Both the position numbers and the translations under genes were made by a program. DNA of 64,000 bases from the NCBI GenBank assembly GCA_913055625.1, contig CAJXJW010000002.1:372001-436000 (forward strand). The letters run 5' to 3'. This stretch comes from an uncultured Pseudomonadota bacterium. GTDB taxonomy: Bacteria > Pseudomonadota > Gammaproteobacteria > Steroidobacterales > Woeseiaceae. Below the pieces are notes generated by a model. That model was not told the origin of the DNA, ran no database searches, and was given only the letters and a program-made list of their open reading frames with translations. Below, one piece after another: positions 18,939-27,114 of this stretch (positions are counted from its first letter, which is position 1; every line of letters starts with the position of its first letter).

Positions 18939-19325
18939 CTATTCGCGATAGCCGTAGCCGATCGACTCGATCGTAATGAGAATACCGCCTTCGAATACCA
19001 GGCGGCGCATCAGTTTGCGGGGCCCGAAATTGTACGTGAACTCCGTGATCGCGACTTCCTCGCTCGGCAGGCCGTAGCCCGGCCGCCCGAACCGCCGGTG
19101 CCCTCCGACGTAGTAGGTGTTGTCGTAGTAGGCGTAGCTGCGTATCGAGTAACCGAGGTGACGACGCGTCGTCGGCTCGCCACAGGCCGCGATGACCTGC
19201 TGCTCGTGCATCCCGTCGCGCACGATCTTGTTCTTGCAGCGAAACGCATGCGCGGATTCCGGTACCAGCAGGCAGGCCGCTGCCAGCACGATGCCGGGGA
19301 TTCCGATTTTGCTGAACGTGTTCAC
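18939..19325 (-). CDS. DUF2845-type periplasmic protein
   Basis: A signal peptide (VNTFSKIGIPGIVLAAACLLVPESAHA) leads into FRCKNKIVRDGMHEQQVIAACGEPT, the conserved motif of DUF2845 proteins, which resembles the SmpA/OmlA fold around a GxPxx turn. The remainder is Tyr- and Gly-rich beta sequence ending SIGYGYRE. Two cysteines, in FRCKN and AACGEP, are the family pattern. I take the GTG at 19325 as the start because it sits at the front of the signal peptide; the longer reading adds 17 residues that look non-coding. It is divergent from gshA with 69 bp between. The function of the family is unknown. Confidence 0.75.
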   Translation of the reverse strand: MNTFSKIGIPGIVLAAACLLVPESAHAFRCKNKIVRDGMHEQQVIAACGEPTTRRHLGYSIRSYAYYDNTYYVGGHRRFGRPGYGLPSEEVAITEFTYNFGPRKLMRRLVFEGGILITIESIGYGYRE

Positions 19326-19394
19326 GGTATACCCCGGATTGTAGCAGGGGCATCGGCAGGGCGCGGTGGCGGGCACTTATGGTAAAACGTCGCC

Positions 19395-20975
19395 GTGACG
19401 AACACTTTCGAAACGCGGCTGGCCGCCTGGTCGGGCCTGGACGACGACGAGCTCGGCAGGACGCTGGGTGGCGGGCGGAAGGGCATCGAGAAGGAGTGCC
19501 TCCGCGTCAGCGAATCCGGCGAGCTGTCGATGCGGGCGCACCCGGAGGCGCTCGGTTCGGCACTCACCAACGAATACATCACGACGGATTTTTCCGAGGC
19601 GCTGCTGGAATTCGTAACGCCCGCGTTCGAACACACGTGGGAAGCGCTGCGCGCATTGTGCGACATCCACCAGTTTACGTACCGGAACCTGGCCGACGAG
19701 TTGTTGTGGCCGGCGAGCATGCCGTGCCTGATACCCGACGACGACCGGATACCGCTTGCGTACTACGGCGAGTCCAACGTCGGCACGATGAAGACCGTGT
19801 ACCGCCGCGGGCTCGGATACCGCTATGGGCGGCACATGCAGACGATCGCGGGCGTGCATTTCAATTACTCGTTGCCGGACGCGTTCTGGCCGGCCTGCGC
19901 CGACATGCTCGGCGACGGGGGGGCGCTCGACGATTTCCGGTCGGCGCGCTACATGGGACTGGTGCGCAATTTCCACCGCGTCGGCTGGCTCCTGCTGTAC
20001 CTGTTCGGCGCTTCGCCGGCGCTGTGCCGATCCTTCACCGGCGATCGCGAACTGGATATGCCGGTCCTGCACGGGTCCACGTACTACGAGCCGTTCGGGA
20101 CGTCCCTGCGCATGAGCGATCTCGGCTACACGAACAGGAGCCAGTCGCAGATCAATATCTGCATGAACAGCGTCGACGAGTACATTCGCGACCTGTCGGC
20201 CGCAATACGCACGCCGGACCCGGACTACGCGCGAATCGGCGTGCAGGTCGACGGCGAATGGCGGCAGCTCAACACCAATCGCCTGCAGATCGAGAACGAG
20301 TACTACAGTTCGATTCGGCCGAAACGCGTTGCGAGGAGCGGCGAGCGGCCGACAGCGGCGTTGCGCCGCGGCGGTGTCGAGTACGTCGAGGTGCGCTCGC
20401 TCGACATCAATGTGTTCGACCCGTGCGGCATCAACCAGAACACGATGCGGTTCGTCGAGGCTTTTCTGATCTATTGCCTGCTCGAAGACAGTCCGCCATT
20501 CGCGGATGGGAGTCTCGATGCTTGTCGGCGCAACCAGGCGCTCGTCGCGAAGCAAGGACGGCGCCCGGGGCTCACGCTCGAACGCGGGGGCGCGGGGATC
20601 ACGCTGGCCGCGTGGGCCGGGGAAGTGTTCGACGGGGTCATCGGCGTCGCGGAATTGCTGGACCGTGCGGAATCCGGTGATTCGTACCGCGCGGCGGTGC
20701 GCACGCTGCAGGAACGGGTCGCCGAGCCCGACGCGACACCGTCGGCGCGCATCCTTGCGGACCTGTCGTCCGGCGGCGCCGGTTTCTTCCGTTTTGCGAT
20801 GGATGCGGCGATCAGCCACCGCAACTACTTCCTGGCGGTCGAGGACCTCCCCGGCGACCGGATGGACGCACTCGCCGCGGAAGCAATGGCCTCGCTCGCA
20901 CGGCAACGCGACATCGAGGCCGCCGATACGTTGCTCTTCGAGGACTATCTCGCCCGCTATTTCGGAAGAGACTGA
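19395..20975 (+). CDS. gshA: glutamate-cysteine ligase (proteobacterial type)
   Basis: The 526-residue protein matches the E. coli GshA class (about 518): GRKGIEKECLRV near the N-terminus, TDFSEALLEFVTP, the block YGRHMQTIAGVHFNYSLPD, ENEYYSSIRPKR and VEYVEVRSLDINVFDP with conserved glutamates and arginines of the active site. It joins glutamate and cysteine to gamma-glutamylcysteine, the rate-limiting step of glutathione synthesis. The GTG at 19395 is the only start that keeps the conserved N-terminus. Glutathione synthetase is not in this window. Confidence 0.95.
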   Translation: MTNTFETRLAAWSGLDDDELGRTLGGGRKGIEKECLRVSESGELSMRAHPEALGSALTNEYITTDFSEALLEFVTPAFEHTWEALRALCDIHQFTYRNLADELLWPASMPCLIPDDDRIPLAYYGESNVGTMKTVYRRGLGYRYGRHMQTIAGVHFNYSLPDAFWPACADMLGDGGALDDFRSARYMGLVRNFHRVGWLLLYLFGASPALCRSFTGDRELDMPVLHGSTYYEPFGTSLRMSDLGYTNRSQSQINICMNSVDEYIRDLSAAIRTPDPDYARIGVQVDGEWRQLNTNRLQIENEYYSSIRPKRVARSGERPTAALRRGGVEYVEVRSLDINVFDPCGINQNTMRFVEAFLIYCLLEDSPPFADGSLDACRRNQALVAKQGRRPGLTLERGGAGITLAAWAGEVFDGVIGVAELLDRAESGDSYRAAVRTLQERVAEPDATPSARILADLSSGGAGFFRFAMDAAISHRNYFLAVEDLPGDRMDALAAEAMASLARQRDIEAADTLLFEDYLARYFGRD

Positions 20976-21121
20976 CCGGGCCGCGGCGGCGTGCATTTCG
21001 ACCGCAATTCGACGCGCCGGTGTGCGCTCCGTCACAAAACGACACTCGGCGGTGTGCCGGGGTCTTGCATTTAACTAAACTTGAATCCTTCTGCATCCAG
21101 GCTGTATGGGTCGGGCGTTTC

Positions 21122-21730
21122 GTGATCAAGTTGTTCTTTAGCGGAGTCATCATCGGTGTCGTCGGCACCATCGCCGCGCTGTACTACGTGCCGGCCGTGG
21201 ACCAGGCACGCGAGGCGTCCGTCATCACGGTGGCGCCGAACGGCGGTAACGCCGAACGATTCCACGTGAACATTCCGGGCGATCGCATCATGCTGGGCGC
21301 GCAGGGCCGGGCGACCGCGTTGCCGGAGGGCATGCTTTGGCCCGAGGATTCCGTTCTCGACGGCACGCAGGCCGAGTTGTTCAAGCTGCGCAACCAGCGT
21401 GACGTGGTGATCGGTGTGGCCAGCCGGTTCGCGGTCAGCAACTCGGACATCGGCAGCGTCGTCGAGTGGGTCGTGCATCTGCCGGCGCGCGGGTCGCTGT
21501 TCGCCGTGCTGGATCCGGCGATGCGCGACGGCGGACGCGACGGCGTGCTGCGCGGCGGCACGGGCGAATTCAGCGAACTGGGCGGGGGCCTGTCCGAGCG
21601 CTGGGTGGCGGCATCGGCAGACGGCGCAGACGGCAACGATGGCCGTATCGAACTCGTCGCCAGTTACGTGTCGACGCGCGTCCAGGAATCGCCGGATGAT
21701 GCCGGGCCTGCCGCGGAGACCGACGAATGA
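21122..21730 (+). CDS. membrane-anchored protein of unknown family (paralogue 1)
   Basis: From the GTG at 21122 the 202-residue product begins VIKLFFSGVIIGVVGTIAALYYVP, a signal anchor, followed by a soluble, probably periplasmic domain. That domain contains VVIGVASRF and VVEWVVHLPARGSLF, which recur in similar form in the next gene's product (VGVGVKF, ESAWHIALPRQGTL). The tail is acidic. The stop overlaps the next start by 4 nt, so the two are cotranscribed paralogues. I do not recognise the fold or function. Confidence 0.65.
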   Translation: MIKLFFSGVIIGVVGTIAALYYVPAVDQAREASVITVAPNGGNAERFHVNIPGDRIMLGAQGRATALPEGMLWPEDSVLDGTQAELFKLRNQRDVVIGVASRFAVSNSDIGSVVEWVVHLPARGSLFAVLDPAMRDGGRDGVLRGGTGEFSELGGGLSERWVAASADGADGNDGRIELVASYVSTRVQESPDDAGPAAETDE

Positions 21731-22443
21731 AGATCCTGTTGCCGTTCCTGCTGCCGCTCCTCCTCGGTATCGTCTGCGGCGTGCTGATCGCCGCGGGGGC
21801 GCTGTATTTCAACCCGATTGCGATGGGCACGCTGTCTCCGCTGGCCGTCAGCGGGCGACAGCAGGTTGTTCTGAACTACTCGGCGGTGCCCGGCGAGGCG
21901 ATCGTGTTCACGAACGACGGCGAGTCGCGGACGGCGCCGCAGCCGAGCAAGGTGTCCCAGCTCTGGGAAGCCCCGATCCGCCAGACGACGGTGCTGGTCA
22001 CCGCGCTGAAGGATCATCAGGGCTCGACGGTCGGCGTCGGCGTGAAGTTCTCCTCCCTGTCAGAGGCGACCCGGCTGCTGAACAACGAGGCCATTGTCGA
22101 GTCCGCGTGGCACATCGCGTTGCCGCGCCAGGGCACGCTGCAGATCGGCCAGACCGAAAACCACTGGAACTACCTGCGCGAAATCGTGCTCCCGGCGTAC
22201 TGGAACGCCGCGGACAGCTGGAAAGGAAACTGGCGCGGGCTGCTCAGCAGCGGGCCGAATGCGCTGGGTACCGCCAGGGTGTATGGCGGGAGCGGCCGAT
22301 ACGCGGGTACGCTGCTCGAGGCCGCCGAATACCTGAGCGCCACCGCGTACTCCGCCCGCACCGGCCCGGTCGCGGCGGACGGCCAACTCGTCATCGAACT
22401 GCCGCAGGACCAGACCCGCGTCGCCGGCGACGCCGAGCCCTAG
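21727..22443 (+). CDS. membrane-anchored protein of unknown family (paralogue 2)
   Basis: The 238-residue protein starts with a long hydrophobic anchor (MKILLPFLLPLLLGIVCGVL) and has a periplasmic domain with VLNYSAVPGEAIVFTND, VGVGVKFSSLSEATR, ESAWHIALPRQGTL and, unlike its partner, an extra C-terminal portion (YWNAADSWKGNWRG, GGSGRYAGTLLEAAEYLSATAY). It overlaps the upstream paralogue by ATGA. The shared blocks indicate tandem duplication and divergence. Function unknown; acting as an anchored pair or heterodimer is a guess. Confidence 0.68.
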   Translation: MKILLPFLLPLLLGIVCGVLIAAGALYFNPIAMGTLSPLAVSGRQQVVLNYSAVPGEAIVFTNDGESRTAPQPSKVSQLWEAPIRQTTVLVTALKDHQGSTVGVGVKFSSLSEATRLLNNEAIVESAWHIALPRQGTLQIGQTENHWNYLREIVLPAYWNAADSWKGNWRGLLSSGPNALGTARVYGGSGRYAGTLLEAAEYLSATAYSARTGPVAADGQLVIELPQDQTRVAGDAEP

Positions 22444-22458
22444 GGCCGTTTCCGCGCG

Positions 22459-23676
22459 TCAGCCGACGCAGTCCTTCAGTGCTACGGACGTGTCGCGGAC
22501 GCGGTCTTCGTCCGGGATACAGCGCTTCTCGATCAACGCCTTCGCCTGCACGAAATCGCGCGGTGCGTTGATGCAGTCGATGGCGATCAGGCGCCCGTGG
22601 TTCAGGTACAGGCAGGAGAATGAACGCTCTTCCGGGTCGCCGCGCAGCAATGTCCTGTCGTGCCCCTGCGACAGCCCCGCAATCTGTAATTTCAGGTCGT
22701 ACTGGTCCGACCAGAACCAGGGTACCTGGTCGTAGTCCGCGGGCTCGCCGCAAATGTCGAGCGCAGCCGTCTTCGCCTGCTCCAGCGCGTTGTGCACGGA
22801 CTCGAGGCGCAGGCGACGCCCGTACAGCGCGCTCGGGTGCGCCGTGCAGTCACCGACCGCATGGATGTGTTCGTCCGCCGTGCGGCACCGGGCATCCACG
22901 ACGATGCCGTTGTCGACGTCGAGACCGGCATCCGCCGCGAGTTCCGTCGCTGGCTCGATGCCGACGCCGACCACGACCGTGTCGGCCGGTAGTTCCTCGC
23001 CGTCGGTCGTGACGACGGCCCGCACGCGGTCGTCGCCCTCGAAGCCGGCGAGGCCGGTGCCGAGGCGCAGGTCGACGCCGTGCCGACGATGTTCGGCGGC
23101 GTAGAACGCGGATACGTCCGGTGCGACGACGCGGCTCATCACGCGGTCGGCCATTTCGATGACCGTAACGCGAGACGCCATGCTCCGGGCGACGGCAGCG
23201 ACCTCGAGTCCGATATAGCCGGCACCGACGATGACGACCCGGCGGTCGGCGCCGAGTTCGCCGCGGAGGGCGAGGACGTCGCCGATGGTGCGCAGGTAGT
23301 GTATGCCGGCGGGCGCGCTGTCGTGGCCCGGCAGTCGGCGGACGCGCGAGCCGGTCGCCAGCACCAGGTCGTCGAACGGGATGACGTCGTCGGCATGCGT
23401 CGTAACCGTCCGTGCGCCACGGTCGATCGCGACGACGCGCGTGTCGCGGCGCACGTCGACGTCGTGTTCGGCATAGAACGCCGCCGGCTTCACGTACAGG
23501 CGTTCGGCCGGCATTTCGCCCGCGAGGAACTTCTTCGACAGTGGCGGCCGCTGGTACGGAAGGTACGGCTCTTCGCCGATGACGACGATGCGGCCTGCGT
23601 AGCCGTGTTGCCTGAGCGACACCACGACCTGGCCTGCGGCGTGCCCGGCGCCGACGATGACGACTTGTCGATCCAA
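22459..23676 (-). CDS. ferredoxin/rubredoxin reductase-like FAD-dependent NAD(P)H oxidoreductase
   Basis: The 405-residue flavoprotein shows the FAD dinucleotide motif VVIVGAGHAAGQVVVSLR at the N-terminus, YLPYQRPPLSKKFL, the second motif LVLATGSRVRRLPG, the NAD(P)H motif VVIVGAGYIGLEVAA (about residue 146 on) and the FAD ribityl-contact block IHAVGDCTAHP. The C-terminal domain (WFWSDQYDLKLQIAGL) is the reductase fold of ferredoxin reductases feeding Rieske oxygenases and P450s. No oxygenase or ferredoxin gene is next to it, so its electron acceptor is unknown. Confidence 0.9.
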   Translation of the reverse strand: MDRQVVIVGAGHAAGQVVVSLRQHGYAGRIVVIGEEPYLPYQRPPLSKKFLAGEMPAERLYVKPAAFYAEHDVDVRRDTRVVAIDRGARTVTTHADDVIPFDDLVLATGSRVRRLPGHDSAPAGIHYLRTIGDVLALRGELGADRRVVIVGAGYIGLEVAAVARSMASRVTVIEMADRVMSRVVAPDVSAFYAAEHRRHGVDLRLGTGLAGFEGDDRVRAVVTTDGEELPADTVVVGVGIEPATELAADAGLDVDNGIVVDARCRTADEHIHAVGDCTAHPSALYGRRLRLESVHNALEQAKTAALDICGEPADYDQVPWFWSDQYDLKLQIAGLSQGHDRTLLRGDPEERSFSCLYLNHGRLIAIDCINAPRDFVQAKALIEKRCIPDEDRVRDTSVALKDCVG

Positions 23677-23746
23677 TGCAGCGTTTCCGACGGAATTTGC
23701 GGGCTAGGTTAGTCCGGCGCTCGCCGGATGTCGATCGAAGCGGCGT

Positions 23747-26107
23747 TCAAACCGGCGTCAGCGGCCAGAGTACCGGCAGCAATGCCATTACCGTGATGAA
23801 CACGACGATGGTCAGCGGTACGCCGACTTTCAGGTAGTCCACGAAGCGGTAGCCACCCGGTCCCATGACGAGAATATTCGCGGGGTGCGAGATCGGGCTC
23901 GTGAAACTCGCGGATGCGGCCATCGCCACGGCCATCATCGCCGTGTCCGGGGCGAGGCCGAGGTCCGCCATTGCGGACAGCACGATCGGCGACATCAGGA
24001 CGACGAGCGCCGCCGTCGGGATGATCATCGTGGCCATCGCCGTCAGGATGTACAGGCCCATGATCACCGGCCAGGGTCCCGCATCCCCGAGCAGCACCAT
24101 GACCTGCCCGGCGAGGTAGTTCGCGGCGCCGGTCGACTGCATGGCGGTGCCGAGCGGCAGCATGCCGGCGATCAGGAAGATGGCGCGCCAGTCGATCGCG
24201 CGGTACGCCTGTTCCATCGACAGGCAGCGCAGGAGCACCATCACCGAGCCGCCGATGACGGCCGCGATCGAGATCGGCGCGAGACCGAGCATCACGCTCA
24301 CGACCACGCCCGCCATGACGAGGGCCGCGATCGGCGCGCGGCCGGTGTCCGGGGGTTCCTGGCCGAGCGGCGTCAGCACGAGGAAGTCGGAGTCGGACGA
24401 CAGGAGTTGCAGTCGCTCGCGCGGACCGAGCAACAACAGCGCGTCGCCGATCTGCAGCCGTTCGTCGGACAGGTCGGTGCCGACGGGCTCGCCTTCGCGC
24501 CAGATGCCCGCCAGCTCGATGCCGTAGCGCTCGCGGAAATTGAGTTCCGCGACCGTGCGGCCCGCGAGCCGGCTGCGCGGGTCGAGCGTCGCATCCATCA
24601 GCGTCAGCCGTTCGGACTCGAGGCCACCCAGGTTCGCCGGAACGCTGGTTTCGATCTCGAGTTCCTGAAGACCGCGCAACACGTCCAGATCCCCGGGCTG
24701 GCCCTCGATCAGCAGCAGGTCACCGCCCTCGAGACCGTCCTCGCCGCGCGGCATGACCTTCAGGTGCCCGTCGCGGAACATGGCGAGCACGCGAAAGTCG
24801 AACGCGTCGGCCAGCCGGCTCTTCTCCAGCGTCGCTCCGCTGAGATCGCTGGATTTCGGCAGGCGGACGACGAACATGCGTTCGTCGGAGTGATAGACCT
24901 CCGCGAGCCGTTCGCCGGACAGGACCTCGACGTCACTGAAATCCGAATGCCGCTCGAGCTGTTGCACGGCTTCCGCTTCGCCCTGCACGAGCAGGCGATC
25001 GCCCGCCTTCAGCGGCACGTACGCGAGGTTCGTCAGCCGGTAGCCCCTGCGGCGCAGTATGCCCACTACGGCCACGTCGTAGCGGCTGCGGAACGCGGCG
25101 TGCCGGACGAGCTCGGAGACCAGGGGTGACCCCTCGGTGATCGTGACCTGGGCGTAGCGCACTTTCGAGGCGACCATCGACTTGAGCACCGGCGCCTCGC
25201 GCTCGATGACGAGGTCGGACCAGCGGCGCAGTTCCCGGAACTGGTCGACGCGCCCCTGGACGAGGAGGCCGTCGCCGGCCCGCAGCACGGTCTGCCGGCC
25301 CGGGAGCGCCTCGCTGCGGGCGCCGCGAATCAGCGACAGGATCGAAAGGCCCGTCGAGCGGCCGATGCGGCTCTCCGCGATCGTGCGCCCGACGAGCAAT
25401 GAGCCCGCCGGCACGTGCATGAGGAAGGTCCGTTCGTGCAGCTTGTACCGTGACCGCAGGCTGCGCTGGCTGACATGCCGCTCGGGCTCGCCCTTGCCCT
25501 TCGGCAACAGCAGCCTTCCGAACAGGGCGATGAACAGCACGCCGACGATCATCACGCCGCCGCCGATCGGCGTAAAGTCGAACAGCGTGAAGCTTTCGTA
25601 GCCGCCCTGGGACATCGATTCGCTGATCAACAGGTTCGGCGGCGTGCCGATCAGCGTCATCAGGCCGCCCAGTAACGTGGCGTAGGCCAGCGGCATCAGC
25701 AGGCGCGAGGGCGGGATGCGCGTCCGTCGGGCGATGTCGATCACGACCGGCAGCATCAGGGCGGCGACCCCGATGTTGTTCATGAACGCGGACAGGACGG
25801 CCGCCGTGATCATGATCACCACGATCATCGGCACTTCGCGGCGCCCGGCCACCCGCAGGACCTGGCGGCCGATGATGTCGGCGATGCCGGTGCGGGTCAG
25901 CCCTTCGCTGAGGATGAACATCGCCCACACGGTCACGACGGCGCTGTTCGAAAAGCCGGACAAGGCCTCGTCGGGCGTGACGAGGCTGGTCACGGAGAGC
26001 GCACCGAGGACGAGCAGTGCGACGAGGTCCATGCGAATGACTTCGCTGATGAAAAGGATCAGCGCCACGGCAAGAATGCCGAGGACTATCGCAATTTCAT
26101 TTGTCAT
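23747..26107 (-). CDS. SLC13/DASS-family transporter with four RCK_C (TrkA_C) domains
   Basis: The protein has 786 residues. Roughly residues 1-205 and 560-786 are membrane-embedded and carry the SLC13 hallmarks: SAFMNNIGVAALMLPV and LIGTPPNLLIS in the first half, SFTSPISHPANILVMGPGGY in the second. Between them lie four consecutive TrkA_C/RCK_C modules, each ending in an acidic-glycine turn such as RAGDGLLVQG, KAGDRLLVQG, EGGDLLLIEG and QIGDALLLLG. Such proteins import anions (dicarboxylates, sulfate or similar), and RCK_C domains are presumed regulatory ligand-binding units. Two per transporter is the commoner number, so four is unusual. The ATG at 26107 begins the first helix. It is divergent from the hydrolase gene at 26165. 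Confidence 0.9.
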   Translation of the reverse strand: MTNEIAIVLGILAVALILFISEVIRMDLVALLVLGALSVTSLVTPDEALSGFSNSAVVTVWAMFILSEGLTRTGIADIIGRQVLRVAGRREVPMIVVIMITAAVLSAFMNNIGVAALMLPVVIDIARRTRIPPSRLLMPLAYATLLGGLMTLIGTPPNLLISESMSQGGYESFTLFDFTPIGGGVMIVGVLFIALFGRLLLPKGKGEPERHVSQRSLRSRYKLHERTFLMHVPAGSLLVGRTIAESRIGRSTGLSILSLIRGARSEALPGRQTVLRAGDGLLVQGRVDQFRELRRWSDLVIEREAPVLKSMVASKVRYAQVTITEGSPLVSELVRHAAFRSRYDVAVVGILRRRGYRLTNLAYVPLKAGDRLLVQGEAEAVQQLERHSDFSDVEVLSGERLAEVYHSDERMFVVRLPKSSDLSGATLEKSRLADAFDFRVLAMFRDGHLKVMPRGEDGLEGGDLLLIEGQPGDLDVLRGLQELEIETSVPANLGGLESERLTLMDATLDPRSRLAGRTVAELNFRERYGIELAGIWREGEPVGTDLSDERLQIGDALLLLGPRERLQLLSSDSDFLVLTPLGQEPPDTGRAPIAALVMAGVVVSVMLGLAPISIAAVIGGSVMVLLRCLSMEQAYRAIDWRAIFLIAGMLPLGTAMQSTGAANYLAGQVMVLLGDAGPWPVIMGLYILTAMATMIIPTAALVVLMSPIVLSAMADLGLAPDTAMMAVAMAASASFTSPISHPANILVMGPGGYRFVDYLKVGVPLTIVVFITVMALLPVLWPLTPV

Positions 26108-26164
26108 GAAGTCACGGGTCTGTGAAGGTACTCCGCTGGCCTCTGTCCTGTTTATACACGAATC

Positions 26165-27058
26165 ATGAAAGCAGCGGAGATCTACACGCCGCGGCGGCCG
26201 CGACGGAGCCGCCGGATGCGATTGCGCGGCTGCGACGTCACCGTGCACGAGTGGGGCGATGTCGACGCTCCGCTGCTGGTGTACCTGCACGGGTGGGGCG
26301 ACTGCGGCCCGACGTTCCAGTTCGTCGTCGACGACCTGGCCGGTCGTTGGCACGTGGTTGCCCCGGATCTCCGCGGCTTCGGCGACAGCCGCGTTGACGC
26401 CACATCCTACTGGTTTCCAGACTATCTCGCGGATCTCGATCGTGTGCTGGACCAGTACTCCCCGACGCGCCCGGTGTGCCTCGCAGGACACAGCATGGGC
26501 GGCAATGTCGCCGGCTTGTACGCCGGCGCGATGCCGCGGCGTGTCGCGGCGTTCGTAAACCTCGAGGGCTTCGGATTGCCGGACAGCCGGCCGGACGACG
26601 CGCCGTCTCGACTTCGCGAATGGCTGGAGGCGGCGAGGACGCTCGATGGTTTCGCGACCTACCCGGACTTCGCGCATCTCGCGGCGCGGCTCGAGCGCCG
26701 GCATCCGCGGCTGGGCGCCGCGCGTGCCGCGTACGTGGCGGGCTGCTGGGGCATCGAGGCGAACGGCGAGGTGCGCCTGCGGGCGGACCCGCTGCACAAG
26801 CTGCCGAACCCGGTGTTGTACCGGCGCGCCGAGGCGGAGGCGTGCTGGCGGGCCATCGAGGCCCCGACGCTGCTGCTCGCCGGGCAGGACAGCGAGATTC
26901 GGCGGGCGATCCTGGCGAAGGGCGGCGGCCTCGCGGAGGCCGTGCCCGTGCCCGGCGCGACGGTTGCGGAAATCGCCGGCGCGGGGCACATGCTGCATTT
27001 CGATCAGCCGGCCGCGGTCGCGCGCGAGCTCGACCGATTCCTGCAGAGGGCCTTGTAA
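26165..27058 (+). CDS. alpha/beta hydrolase
   Basis: The 297-residue protein has the oxyanion element VYLHGWGDCG (about 39-48), the nucleophile elbow GHSMGG with Ser110, VAPDLRGFGDS, and a C-terminal histidine in GAGHMLHF, so the catalytic triad of an esterase/lipase-like hydrolase is complete. A lid region of about 80 residues is inserted after NLEGFGLPDS. There is no signal peptide, so it should be cytosolic. The substrate is unknown. Its stop lies only 12 nt before the LexA box of the helicase, so the helicase promoter may extend into it. Confidence 0.88.
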   Translation: MKAAEIYTPRRPRRSRRMRLRGCDVTVHEWGDVDAPLLVYLHGWGDCGPTFQFVVDDLAGRWHVVAPDLRGFGDSRVDATSYWFPDYLADLDRVLDQYSPTRPVCLAGHSMGGNVAGLYAGAMPRRVAAFVNLEGFGLPDSRPDDAPSRLREWLEAARTLDGFATYPDFAHLAARLERRHPRLGAARAAYVAGCWGIEANGEVRLRADPLHKLPNPVLYRRAEAEACWRAIEAPTLLLAGQDSEIRRAILAKGGGLAEAVPVPGATVAEIAGAGHMLHFDQPAAVARELDRFLQRAL

Positions 27059-27070
27059 GTTCATACAGTA

Positions 27071-27086
27071 CTGTATAAAAATACAG
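27071..27086. promoter_or_regulatory. LexA-type SOS box upstream of the helicase
   Basis: The 16-bp element reads CTGTATAAAAATACAG, differing little from the E. coli consensus CTG-(TA-rich 10)-CAG, and is preceded by TA as in the consensus. It ends 28 nt before the helicase start and contains a TATAAA that could be the -10 box, with TTGTAA at 27053-27058 as a possible -35 at a short 15-bp spacing. Confidence 0.85.
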
Positions 27087-27114
27087 ATCCTTTTGCCGCC
27101 GCTGCCGAGGTCCC

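Noticed and set aside
21122..22443. Treating the tandem paralogues as components of a known secretion or efflux system
   Set aside because: Only an N-terminal anchor and internal similarity are visible; no domain supports such a role.
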